Source: Taxillus chinensis (Eukaryota > Streptophyta > Magnoliopsida > Santalales > Loranthaceae). From it: DNA of 64,000 bases. Positions 22,383 to 33,627 of this stretch are shown piece after piece. A program made the position numbers and the translations under genes. Under the pieces are notes generated by a model that had not been told where the DNA came from, searched no databases, and saw only the letters and a list, made by a program, of their open reading frames with translations. The DNA lies in contig CM042092.1 of assembly GCA_023512835.1 (NCBI GenBank), positions 54,463,097-54,527,096 on the forward strand. Reading direction: 5' to 3'. Numbering within the stretch: position 1 is the first letter of the stretch; every line of letters starts with the position of its first letter.

Positions 22383-23539
22383 GCTGGGGACAAACTTTAA
22401 TTTTAGAGAGTTAGGCCTAGAATTAAGAGTAGGAGGTTGCTTTTGTTTTTTACATAATTGTATATATATATTTGTGCTTGCGTAACTATTAATTATGATA
22501 TATATACTTTGAAATGCCATGATAGTTATGATTTACTATTTTCCCTAATTGTTGCATCCATGCATAACCCTATACCCGGGTTTATTTCACCATTTAGGTT
22601 AGCGAGGTTTAGTAAGGTCCCCTGCGCGTTGATCATTATCCGTAATGGGGCCCCGGACTCCTCACTCAAGCTTGAGGTTCTTTTAAGGCTCGTCCTTTTA
22701 AGACCCCCTTTGGTAAATCCCATGGTGTACGGAGCCCTCTACAGAGGAAGTTTGGGAACCAATGAATAAGATAGGTCTAGCAATAGAAGCCCATCAGAGG
22801 CATCGACCCACATGCTGTTTGCTCATTCTATGTCATGCTAACCTTTGTTTTGTAGGGTAGTCCTTAAGTTATCCCTTGCACAAATGATTTGCCTTACTAT
22901 TGGTTCATTATTTTATACAACTGCCTTACTATTACCTTATATACTGTTTTACTTATCTCATACAACTGTTCATAATTTTATGCTAACTCTAGAATATAAC
23001 ATCACTTTGTTACTTTCCATGTTTATTTCTTGAGTTTAACATCCAACATGGGTTCACATAGGACACATGTTTTGTTCCATTCCACCCCACACACAGTCTT
23101 GGGTCACATAGACCATCTCAGTACTAGGTATCCATTCATTCCCTACTTAACATGCAACATTCTTCCACATTAGTCCATACTCCATAAGTACCTAAGAGGT
23201 GCACCCTCCGTCATACATTCATAGCTCTATAATAATTTGCCCTCATGCATTGCATCACGTAGATATGTAGATCCCTACATACATGCTACTCACACACACA
23301 TTCATGCATACATACATGTTAACATAGGTACATAGAAATCTGCCTTCATGTATTGCAACACTTATAGACAGGTAGATCCATGCATACGTACATGTCAAAA
23401 ATATAAAACAAAAAAAACAAAAAACAAGCAAAAGATAAAATAAAATCAACAAAAGGGGAGCTTACCACAATCCACTTCTATTCCAGCCAAGATTGCACAT
23501 CAATACAACCTCAGATCCCGACAGCAACAACCACCCACT
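22383..23539 (+). other. leader between 5' LTR and gag
   Basis: No intact ORF. The block near 22755-22800, 'GGGAACCAATGAATAAGATA' then 'AGAAGCCCATCAG', recurs on the minus strand near 63830-63905 ahead of the right-hand ORF1. This ties the two elements to one Tat/Ogre lineage. ORF1 itself is absent here. Confidence 0.6.
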
Positions 23540-25083
23540 TCAATGGCAGAACAAACAGAAAACAGATTTGCTAGTCTGGACCAAGGCCAACAAGAGCTGC
23601 AAAGTTAAATGAAGGCCATGATGGAAATGTTGACCAAGATGGCAGCGGACAAAGACAGGGGTCCCGATGAGATGGCCACTAACCAGTCCCCAAGGCAAGC
23701 ACAAGAGGCAAAGATCGCCTCCCAATTTCATACCGGTGCCCCCACAGGGGTTCAATCCATCCAGCATGAACCCCACGCCTTCTCATCAAGTCCAATTTAC
23801 CTCACCTACTCCAAGCAACGTGGCCGAAGCCATGGGGCTTCAAATACCTCAGGAGGGTGATCAGTCACTGTCAATGAAGAAGCTGGAGGAAAGACTTTAA
23901 AGCAGTCGAAGGAACAAAAGTTTATGGGATGATTAGTCCCCAAGATTTATGCCTAGTGCCCGGAATCATTTTGCCACCAAAATTCAAGGTGCCCGACTTT
24001 GAAAAGTTTAATGGGTCTCAATGCCCAAGAACACACCTTACTATGTACTGTCAGAAGATGGTTGCCCATGCTAATGACGATAAGCTCCTTATGCACTATT
24101 TCCAAGAGAGCCTGACTGGGGCACCACTCTGATGGTATATTCAGCTGGAGGGAAGCCATATCAAGACTTGGAGAGACCTCGCAACAGCTTTCCTCACACA
24201 ATACAAACACGTCACAGACTTAGAGATGGACAGGTTGGCGTTGCTAGCCTTAGAAAAAGGGGCTACTGAAAACTTTAAAGTCTATGTTGGAAGATGGAGG
24301 GAGGCAGCTACAAAGTTCAACCCCCGCTAACTGAAAGCGAGTTGACCACAATGTTTATCAAAACTTTGAAAGGAGTATACTATGAAAAGCTGATAGGTAA
24401 CGTATCCAGTAGCTTCTCAGATTTAGTGGCTTCGGGGGAACGTATTGAAGACGGTGTAAAGGAAGGGAACCTTCATGGAGATACATCAGATGCATCCAAA
24501 AGGTCCTCACAATCAGGGAAAAAGAAAGAAGCAGATGTCCAGTCAATTTTGGCAAAGTATTCCTATGCATCAAGGCAACTTTGGGACATACCTCGGTATA
24601 TATCCTACACTTGGATTCTATGCAGGGCCACCTCCGATGACAACCTATGCAGCGTCAACACCTCCGTACTTAGCATATCGACCACAAGGGGGAGCTCCTT
24701 ATAGTCTTCCACCAAATCCGGCTCCAACTATGCAACTGGAACACCAACAAACCCCTGTAAGGCCAAGCCAAACCACCAATAGACCGAGGCAGGAATTCGA
24801 TAAGCTCCCTATGACCTATTCTGAGTTGTATCCACGACTCCTGGAAGCCAAAATGGTGACTCCAATTCCAACCATAGAAGTGAAACAGCCACCCCCTGCA
24901 TGGTACAAGTCGGAGGCCCGATGTGCCTATCACAACAATGGAGTGGGGCACGACATTGAAAATTGTTTTGCCCTCAAGAAAATTGTCCAACAGTTAGTAA
25001 GGGCTAAATGGTTGGACTTTTCAAAACCGCCCGTTGCACCAAGTGTTACCTCAAACCCATTACCAGAACATCCAAGCCAGTAA
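23540..25083 (+). pseudogene. Tat/Ogre-type gag, broken
   Basis: Gag is the capsid and nucleocapsid precursor. In order: an N-terminal region from the ATG at 23540; a capsid core with 'PPKFKVPDFEKFNG' (about 23970), 'WYIQLEGSHIKTW' (about 24133) and 'LVASGERIEDGV' (about 24424); a Pro-rich region; 'MTYSELYPRLLEA' (about 24810); and a Cys/His motif 'CAYHNNGVGHDIENC' (about 24923). The C-terminus 'NPLPEHPSQ' ends at 25083. Damage: in-frame stops near 23607 and 24130, and frameshifts near 23700, 23900, 24310 and 24600. The order and motifs are those of Tat/Ogre gag, not of the Tekay gag elsewhere in the window. Confidence 0.8.
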
Positions 25084-26909
25084 ACAATGGAGCCACAGAA
25101 ATAAGATAGCAAAGGTTATGATGTTATGTGAAAACTCTCTGGGGGTGTAGCAATTTTCTTTTGTTTTGTGTGGTCATAAAAATAATCAATCCTGTTTTAT
25201 GAAATTTATTTTACCTGCAATCTTTTGTGTGCAAAGTTTGTTATTACTTGTTTACTCTTTTGGCATGGGTAGTAAGTCCAAATCAGGGAATATCAAGCCA
25301 AGGAAACCTAAGCCATTTCAGTTTCACCTTAAACTCCATGGAGATCAGAAGAGCATGTCAGCACAAAAGCCAACAAAACTGCTCTTATTTCAAACTGGGG
25401 CACAACAGAATTCCTTTTGTCATGGAAAGTTCCTTCTTGCACACTTTGAGAAAGACTTTGATTGTTTAAAATGAAGAGAGGCCATCTTTCACTACCTCGC
25501 AATACTACCATCGCTAGCCCTTTTGAGCCCAACTAAAATTCTTCTTGTATATCGAACCTGATCCATAGTTCACCCCACACTGGGGCCAATTATGAATGTC
25601 GAGATTCCACACATGGGCAATTATCGAGCAAAAAAAAAATTGAAAGAAAGCAAAAGAAAAAAAATCTTCTGAAGCCCACATTGGGACAATTTTGTAAATC
25701 CCCTGAAACTGGGGTAGTGGTAGGAAAAATCATTTGATCAACAGTAATGCCCTACACTGGGGCACCTTTTGACAAAAAAAAGATTCTCTTTTGAACTATG
25801 GATCATAACCAACCTAGAATAGGTTTGAGCCTGTTATACCCTTTCTTGATAAACCCAGTAGCCCCAGCCTACGTTACGTTCCTAAGAAAGTCCTCTCCGA
25901 TTAAATGATCAAAGTTATTTCTCATGTGCTCAATCAGGAATGGCATTACAGAGATCAAGGCGGACTTGATAAAAACCCGCAAGAGCATCAAGGGTAAAAT
26001 ACAAAGCCACCTGCAAGGCAGAAGGAACAACAAATAGAAAACAAGGCGGGCTTAGTAAAAACCTGAAAAGGGTGCTGAGAGCAAGATTCGAAGCCATAAA
26101 AGGAAGGTCAAGCACTCAAGGCCTGACAGTAGCCAACATCGAGCATCAAGACCGATGCACTCATACACACAAATACCAAATTCAATCAGATCAAGTCCCA
26201 ACCACAAAGCACAAAAACAATTCAACCAACAATCAGAAGCTCCAATAAGTCCCTAAACCTCAGAAGCTCCAATAGCCACGAGCACCGACTTAAACCATCA
26301 GAATTCCCATTTTAGCTCAGTTACCTGAGGCTTCCTAGCCTCGAATACAATTGCAAGATCAAGCCAAAAGCTATGCCAAAATAGTTCAGATAACCCCCAA
26401 ATACTATTACCTCTATCAGAAGAGGACAACAAGTTGTGACTGTACATTGCATACTTTAAAAAAAATCATTTTCATCAAAACTCTATTTCAAACTCAAATT
26501 TTGCATGTTTTTGTTTCAATAAAAAGCCTATCCCCCAGTAGAATTCCTCAGAATGTCATTCTGCAACCCTGGTCCAGCCAAATAACTTCCCCAAGAGAAT
26601 GTCGCCTCCAAAGATCGAGCAAGTTTTTCTTAACAGGAAAAACTTGAAAACAACTACTGGCTCACTTCCCCTGCACCAAAAGTAACTTGGCAACCACCAA
26701 TGGATTAAGCTCCTTGAACAAATGATGCAGGCATCATATATCATTTCATAACCATGCATTCATGCAAACATCAAGTACTTCAAAATTTAAACCTAGGAAT
26801 CACTACATTATCCGTTCATGCATCCTTCATACAAGCATTCTGCATCAAGCAATCATTATAGTAACACGCATCATAATGCATCATCATACGACTACTATCA
26901 TTCCATCTC
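25084..26909 (+). other. non-coding interior of Tat-type element (pol position)
   Basis: Protease, reverse transcriptase and integrase should begin here in an autonomous Tat element. I see only short chance ORFs and no DTG, YxDD/FxDD or HHCC motifs. Phrases such as 'CCCACACTGGGGCA' recur (25575, 25680, 25755), suggesting degenerate short repeats. Confidence 0.6.
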
Positions 26910-27775
26910 GGGGTGGTCCGGGTTTCCTTTGTTTGAGCTTCTTCCTAAACAAACTGATTTTAGCTCGTTTCTTTTTAGTTTTCCCGGGACGGTCCGGGTT
27001 AGTGTGTCTAGCTTTTTCCTGAACAGACTGGAATTAGCTATTTTCTTTCTATCATGGGCGGTCAGGATTTCAGTTTTTCCGGGGCGGTCTAGATTTCTTT
27101 TATTTGAGCTTCTTCCTGAACAGACTGGTTTTAGCTCGTTTCATTTCAGTTTTCTCGGGACGGTCCGGGTCTGTGTGTTTAGCTTCTTCCTGAACAGACT
27201 GAATTAACTATTTTCTTTCTATCCTGGGTGATTAGGATTTCAGTTCCAGGGCATTCCGGATTTCTTTTGTTTGAGCTTCTTCCTGAACAGACTGGTTTTA
27301 GCTCGTTTCATTTCAGTTTTCTCAGGACGGTCCGGGTTTGTGTGTTTAGCTTCTTCCTAAATGGACTGGAATTAGCTATTTTCTTTCTATCCTGGGCGGT
27401 CAGGATTTCAGTTCTCCCGGGGTGGTCCGGATTTCTTTTGTTTGAGCTTCTTCCTAAACAGACTGGTTTTAGCTCGTTTCATTTCAGTTTTCCTGGGACG
27501 GTCCGGGTTTGTGTGTTTAACTTCTTCCTAAACGGACTGGAATTAGCTATTTTCTTTCTATCTTGGGCGGTCAGGATTCAGTTTTCCCGGGGTGGTCCGG
27601 ATTTCTTTTGCTTGAGCTTCTTCCGGAACAAACTGGTTTTAGCTCGTTTTATTTCAGTTTTCCCAGGGCGGTCCGGATTTGTGTGTGTAGCTTCTTCCTG
27701 AACAGACTGAAATTAGCTATTTTCTTTCTATCCTAGGCGGTAAGGATTTCAGTTTTCCCGGGGCGGTCCGGGTTT
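26910..27775 (+). repeat. 170-bp tandem array with 85-bp half-units, about 5 copies
   Basis: The anchor CCCGGGGYGGTCCGG recurs at about 26910, 27077, 27246, 27417, 27587 and 27756. Each unit has two related halves, each with TTCTTCCTGAACAGACTG. One continues GTTTTAGCTCGTTTCATTTC, the other GAATTAGCTATTTTCTTTC, making a two-monomer higher-order repeat. Long ORFs (129 and 157 codons) across the array arise because the period keeps one frame open and should not be read as genes. Confidence 0.88.
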
Positions 27776-27929
27776 CATTTATCCCGCATTTCCCTTGCAC
27801 CTATCCCTTCTTACCCACAACATCCTACTCTCCTCTTTCTTCTGCAGCTGGTAAGTCAGGTAAGTGCTCCAACCCGTCCAAAATGATTCCTTCTCAGCTT
27901 TGCACACTGTTTGTATACAAACAATGCAC

Positions 27930-27942
27930 AAAGAGGGGCAGC
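27930..27942 (+). other. polypurine tract of Tat-type element
   Basis: AAAGAGGGGCAGC lies immediately before the TGTTGG start of the 3' LTR. This is the usual position of the plus-strand primer. Confidence 0.65.
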
Positions 27943-29806
27943 TGTTGGATCCCATTTTGTCCGGGTTGGACGTACATATTCATTTTCAGCTTTATATTAT
28001 TCCATATCTGTCATTCACTTTGTATTAATAAATAAAGAGGCGTGATCATTAATTTAAAGGGTGCGACGTTAAAAAAAAAAGAGTCCAAAACAAAACAAAA
28101 AATAAAACAAAACAAAACAAAAAAAACAAAAACAAAACAAAAATAAAATTAGAAAAAATCGTTTTTTAGGACCGGATGTGCGTCTCACAAAACCAACGGT
28201 CAGGGCACTATTCCAACGGTCACGGCACTATTCCAACGGTCACGGCACTATTTCCAACGGCTATATTCTCCACCAACGGCCACTTCTCCACCCTATAAAT
28301 ACACTCTCATTCCTCTCTTTCACTCACACAATTTCTACTCTACCACTCTTCAAACTCTCTTCTTCAATTCTCCACGTTTTTTGCCTCCTCTTCTACGAAA
28401 ATGGCTGACTGGGCGAAGTGTGTGCTAACGGTGCTAGTGCTGGCGTGTACTATTATGTATCCTATGCTGGGTGGCGCTTTCATACCTCTCCTTGCTTTCA
28501 TCATCCTCTTGTATGTAATGGCAATAGCCACAGAATATATTTTAGGTTGAATCATGTAATATCTCCACTACGGAGTCCTAAATAAATTACAGTTTGCATG
28601 TTTATGTTATACATGTGTATATATACATATATATATATATGTTAAATAAATAAATAAATAAAATTGTCCCAACGATCAGTCGCGGCCAACATAGGATTCA
28701 AAAAAAATGTGAATAGTACTTAGGGGGTACTGTTCATGTCACTATTCGTGAATAGTATCCGGGGTTACTGTTTTATAAACAGTACCCGCACCCCTAATTT
28801 GACTTCTTAATAATAATAATCATAAAAAGACAAAAAATAAAAGTCTCACATTGGAGGTTTTACAAAATTTTCTCTTCCATGACTCCTATATAAAGGGGTC
28901 CTCTCCCCCTTCTACAAACACATCAATACTATCAAATACACACAACTCTAAAAAAGAGAGTAGAGTGTAAAATTAAATGTGGTTTTAAAAAAGAACTGCG
29001 GTTATAGCCAAATTAATCTTTTTCTTTCTTTTGCAGAAAAAAAAGGCATTCGGGAGAAGAGCGCCTTTGGTCCACGATATTCTAGGTTTTTATTTCTTTC
29101 CTTCTTTAGTTTTAATTATTATTTTGTTTAGTAAATTAGTAGTTAGTTTGTAATTAAATTTAGCATAATTAGTTAATTAGTTTTTAATTAAATTAGCATA
29201 ATTAGTTGGTTAATTTTTAATAATAAGTTTGTAATTAAACTTTTCAAATTTTGACATGTAAATAGTAATTAAGCCCGGTAATTAATTAATTAGCGTGTAA
29301 TGAATTAAATAACATTACTACTTAGATAAATTACTAATTAACTTTTATAATTAATTTCCATATTTATAATTTAGTAAATAATTAGACTAATTTAAATAAT
29401 TAGTAATTAGATTGTGATAATTAAATTTAATTTTTAACTTTTAATTTAATAATTAGTACGTGAGTAATAATTAAACCTGTTAATTAATTGATTAGCATGT
29501 AACGAATTAAAATAACATTTTGATAATTAGATAATTAATATGTAATTAGTACTTAGATTCACATGTGATTTTTTTTAAATAAAACAAATAGAAACCTCCT
29601 CCTCCTAAGATAGGTACCAAAAGGGCGTTCTAGGGGTGATAAAATCTTCCCTACACGTAACCAACTCCTGAACTCACATCTGGTAACGTAGACCACATTT
29701 AAACTACTCAAGGTAGAGGGTATCCAACTATACCCCAAAAACAGTTGGTGGCGACTCTGTATATTTCATCATTCGGTTGTGGCCCGGACGAAAACCGGTG
29801 ATGACA
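27943..29806 (+). repeat. 3' LTR of Tat-type element
   Basis: Direct repeat of 20392-22382, starting TGTTGGATCCC and ending CCGGTGATGACA. The order of A-rich block, TATA, small ORF, hairpin repeats, second TATA, AATTA-rich tract and 'GGTGGCGACTC' end is the same. Differences include a three-fold repeat of 'CCAACGGTCACGGCACTA' near 28200 and several small deletions in the AT-rich part. These account for its shorter length (1864 against 1991 bp). Confidence 0.85.
28401..28550 (+). CDS. 49-aa membrane protein ORF inside 3' LTR (DUF3339-like)
   Basis: Second copy of the small ORF, with the same start (MADWAKC), two hydrophobic segments and the same TGA stop. Compared with the 5' copy it has Val to Met, Met to Ile and Gly to Glu changes plus four silent ones; all seven are transitions. 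Its TATA box is at 28293-28301. That both copies stay open across 150 bp is notable, but chance retention over such a short length cannot be excluded. Confidence 0.5.
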   Translation: MADWAKCVLTVLVLACTIMYPMLGGAFIPLLAFIILLYVMAIATEYILG

Positions 29807-29911
29807 ATAGTTATCCCTAAAAGTAGCATAAACCAGCTAACAGTCTAGCTTCTATGATCGAAGAAAGTCTATTGACCTCCCTTCTAGACTCACTTTGGGA
29901 CCTACAAATAA

Positions 29912-32118
29912 TATTGAATTAAACTCATAGAGTCACTATTTATTTATTTTAAAATTTTAATTACAACAGATAATCTAAAAGATATCATTTTTAAAATTAA
30001 TAATATTATTAAATTAATAATATTAAATTAAATTTAAAAAATTACTTTTTATTTCATTAAAAGTTCAATTAGAATGAAAAATATTTTTATATATTTTTAT
30101 TAATATTTTATATATATTTAGAGAGAGAGAGTGTGTGTCTACTATCCAATGTCAACTTTAAATTTTAGTATATTTTATTATCAATTAGTATAATTAATTG
30201 ATTAATTATCTAGGTCGTACCTCTCTCCTTTAACTTCATAGTCGGGCGCCGTACAAAATCGGCGACCATTTGACCATGCGACAACGAGGGATGATGGCAT
30301 GTAGATGACGTTACAGCATGATCTTTGGCGACAGTAGCATCGGTAAGTTGCCAGAATCAACGCAAATTGACGGGAAATAGAATTCAATGAAGATAAGACA
30401 ACAACATTTCTTGCAGCTATGGAGGTGCGATGATGGTAAAAATGTGAGATCTGGCGGACGGCAGTCATTTTTGGTTTACAATGGAGTCATGAAGATGGTG
30501 GCGGCGACGGCGACTTCGATTGATGATGGAGACGATGGCCAGGGCCCAGGGATGAGGGATGTTTGCAAGTTGATTGTTGCAACCGGCGAGCGACAAAGTT
30601 GACCGTCATGGTTTGGTGTAGTGGTGTTGAAAGGGGACACTGGACTATACACCACCAGAATTGATTGAGGTATTGGGTCTGGATGCAATGTATATATGAG
30701 TAGTGCGTCTGAGGGATGATTTGGAGGAATAATAATATAATATAATGTTTTTTAGCACTCGAATTTGAAACCACTCTGTCGTCCATAATTTTTTTTCATT
30801 TTTTACGACTATGATAATTCATCAATTAATATTGGATTACATAAATTTTTTGAAATACATACAATATACAAATTATATGGTCACCTGATTTGTTTCGGTT
30901 AGGACGATCCTAGAAATAGAGAAAAATGGAATCCACTTGTTTAACGCCACATAGGTAAAAAAATCCTCAATATAGGCGACGTAGGGATTTCCGTTCGAAC
31001 CGTTTGGTACAATAATATTATTTTTAAAAATATAATTATTTTTAAAAATAATAGGTCTAATGAATTTAAAAATATTTATAAGTGATGAAAATTCATTTGA
31101 ATCCATAATTTTTTAAAACAATAATGTTTTAAAAAATAATCAAGATTTACATCTTCATTTCTAGTAACCCAAAACATAGAACACAAGCGGCAACCTCTTT
31201 CTCCTCTCTTGCACGATTCTGACCAAAATCCACTCGAGACGAAGCCTTGTCATTGCAATTTTGTATTGGAGCTCCTCCACACACACACGCACGCACGCGC
31301 GCACACACACACACACACACAAGTGGCATCCAATCTGTTTTTTTTTTTTTGTATTTTCTATGTGCTTAAATTTCCTATTTTACATGTCCAAGGCTATGCT
31401 GAGATAAAGAGCAGATTGCTTCTCAATTCAATGGAGAATCATGTCACAGTACTTCTTCAGACTAGAAGGCCAATTTATTCATCATCGTTAGTTGTGATTT
31501 TATTTCTTGTAAATTTTGGTGATGTTTTTTTAAAGCTTGCTGTTGGAATAGAGAATCATGTCACAGCTTTGTATTTTTGCTACATTCTCACCCAATTCTG
31601 GAGGATGCTGCTATAATGCTTTTTTAGAGCTTGTTGTTGGAATCATTTTTTTATCTTCTTTTGGTTGTATTTTAGAACAATCAAATTCAATTGCAAGTAA
31701 TTTTTATTTTATTATTTTCTGATGTCATTTCTCTTTCAAATCTCTCATATAATTTTTTGTTTTCTCTCTCTATGGGTTAGGTAAATGCCTTGTCCATCCC
31801 TTTGCACAATACCGTTTACTTATTTTAAGCAAAATTAGATGGTTCTATAAATAGATAAGTATATGCAAAATGTATGTAGGCAAATATTTGAAAAAAAATA
31901 GCCTTCGAATGCAACATTACCGTATTAGTCAACCTATGAGGCACTTTACATTGCCAAATATCTTAAAATTAGGAAACGTTTCCTATTCAATCAATAGCCA
32001 TGCCATATAAGCATAACAAAAGTCTTTAAATCATATAAAAAGTTATGGGAATGTCCCTTATTTAGTCCGAACATTTCCTAATAAGGATACAAAGTTATAT
32101 ACAATAAATCTTAATAAT
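29912..32118. other. AT-rich spacer, no recognised gene
   Basis: The first bases continue the tandem duplication that the solo LTR interrupted. Beyond that are AT-rich sequence, a GA/GT stretch at 30121, a GC-richer island at 30200-30700 with short ORFs on both strands (none recognised), and a (CA)n tract at 31276-31321. Near 31430 and 31550 'GAGAATCATGTCACAG' occurs twice, with partly repeated flanks, suggesting a short local duplication. Confidence 0.45.
31276..31321. repeat. (CA)n/(CG) microsatellite
   Basis: ACACAC runs with CGCACGCACGCGCG in the middle. ORFs reading through it on both strands are repeat artefacts. Confidence 0.85.
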
Positions 32119-32352
32119 AATTATACAACAACACAAGTGTCATAGCAATCTCCAACAATCCTGTCATGCACCCCAAAACAAAGCACATAGAGGTCAGACA
32201 TCACTTCATACGAGACCATGTGCTGAAAAGGACATTTCCCTGGAGTACATATCCACCGATGATCAGCTTGCTGACATATTCACCAAACCACTGCAAGAAG
32301 CTAGGTTCACTGAACTCCTAACAAAACTTGGCATGCTAGACTTAACTTCTTA
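32119..32352 (+). pseudogene. Ty1/copia RNase H C-terminal fragment
   Basis: Ribonuclease H at the end of copia pol removes RNA from the replication hybrid. Visible are 'NNTSVIAISNNP', then 'TKHIEVRHHFIRDHV', and after a 1-base frameshift near 32228 the block 'DDQLADIFTKPLQEA' and 'LGMLDL' before a TAA stop at 32350. These motifs are diagnostic of copia RNase H ends. Upstream sequence turns AT-rich without further pol, so the element is truncated on its 5' side near 32119. A copia LTR follows downstream, as expected for the 3' end of an element. Confidence 0.85.
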
Positions 32353-33627
32353 ATTTCATTATATGTCTTGTGTTTCATTTCTACCTTATTATCTGTGCAT
32401 GAACATAAGTATGAGACCAATCGTGATCACTTAGTCTTTCCATGATAATTAGTGATGCATAAGTGTGATTCACATGCTCTCATTGTGGGCACTTGACATA
32501 TCACATGAATGAGACATGCTACCTCTGAACCTGAGTTTAAGTCATGTGCACAATTTATGATGAATATTCAAGTCACAAGAGTGAACTGAGTGCAATTCCA
32601 TCACTACTTCTTCTATATGATATTCTCATTCAAATAATTTTCCTTCTGAGTGAATATCACTTGTGTGGCATTGCATTCATCAACTAACAGGAACTGTTGT
32701 ATTTCATGGTATCGTTGGTTGCCTAAAGGGATCCTCAATGATTCAATACTCTAAAGATGACTGAGACTATAGTATTTGAGAATCATAAAAAGCCTATTAC
32801 TCCACAAGAGCCAACACCTTATACCAAAAAAAGGCAAGGTGGGAAAAGGCAAAGAGTGAAAAGAAAACAAAAAATCATGAGCTTATATCTTAGGCGGAGT
32901 CCTCACTATTCCCTTCAATTGTTTTTCCTTTAGAGTAATAGTTGGAGTTTTGTATCAATTGAACTTAAAAAGAAAACTGTTTTGAGCCTTGTGTGAATGA
33001 AAAGATCATGAAAAAGCCCTCATAAAAGGTGTTTCACAAAAATAAATGACGGCTCACACAAAAAATTGGATGATCAAACTCCAAACTCTATGTATGTGTT
33101 GTGTTGTAAATTAGACAATGATAGAGTATGTGTTCTAATTCTTAATAGGACCATCTTATCTCTCAAGTCATCTATGCTAAACAAAAAATCATTGCTGGAT
33201 CAGTATTTGTGGTAAGATTCGGATGCACATGAGTATACCAAATAGTGTAATCCTAGTTCTCGAATCAAACTCACATACTGATCCGAGAGTGAGAGGGTGA
33301 GGCCTTCACTGAGTGAGTTTTGCTGATATGTGAGATGTGACTGATGAATCCATAACTAGATTAATGTACTTGACTAACCATGGTTTATTGGATGTTATGT
33401 TAACACTGTGATCAATTTCTTACATAAAGACTTATGTGATGATGCCTTTATCTGTTCCTAAGTTGAATAAAAGCGCGAGTGTTCATGAAACAATCTTCAT
33501 ACATGTAAAACAGGTAATACAATTGAAAGAATCCAAGTAACCATGTGCTTTATTAGTTGCAACTCACAACACTGTTCATCATGCATGATCTTATGTGATA
33601 TATAATATGCTTCACATTTGTGTTATT
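32353..33627 (+). other. copia 3' untranslated region
   Basis: About 1.3 kb between the RNase H stop and the LTR-like block. There is no ORF of note. A purine-rich stretch GGCAAGGTGGGAAAAGG near 32834 could be an old polypurine tract, but it does not abut an LTR start. Confidence 0.4.

Larger units (their letters stand above)
20392..29806 (+). mobile_element. Tat-lineage gag-only LTR element (TR-GAG-like)
   Basis: Two long direct repeats (20392-22382 and 27943-29806) enclose a 5.56-kb interior. The flanks ATGGT (20387-20391) and ATAGT (29807-29811) are an imperfect 5-bp TSD. A polypurine tract AAAGAGGGGCAGC abuts the 3' LTR. The interior holds a leader, a broken Tat/Ogre-type gag (23540-25083), about 1.8 kb of non-coding sequence and a 170-bp repeat array, but no protease, reverse transcriptase or integrase motifs. 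That is the plan of non-autonomous elements retaining only gag. It could instead be a Tat element whose pol was deleted in this copy alone. The LTRs have many differences, so the insertion is not recent. Confidence 0.85.
15125..29906 (+). mobile_element. Ty1/copia solo LTR split by two nested elements, TSD AATAA
   Basis: The LTR starts TGTTGGAAATATAC and ends GGGACCTACA, between perfect AATAA repeats (15120-15124 and 29907-29911). It survives as three pieces: 15125-15947, 19418-20391 and 29812-29906, about 1.9 kb in all. The first insert (15948-19412) duplicates ATTAA. The second (20392-29806) duplicates ATGGT/ATAGT. The first half carries many ACTCGAAG/CTCGTAG microrepeats. The copy at 33628-35863 aligns across both insertion points and serves as a related unoccupied sequence. 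No internal copia region accompanies it, so it is a solo LTR. Confidence 0.87.

Noticed and set aside
27228..27701. 157-codon ORF (and 129 codons at 26818-27207) in the Tat element
   Set aside because: Both lie on the 170-bp tandem array; the protein is the array translated, with no domain.
30202..30786. Overlapping ORFs on both strands in a GC-richer island
   Set aside because: No domain, no consistent frame and no splice-compatible extension; could be a fragment of a captured gene but cannot be supported.
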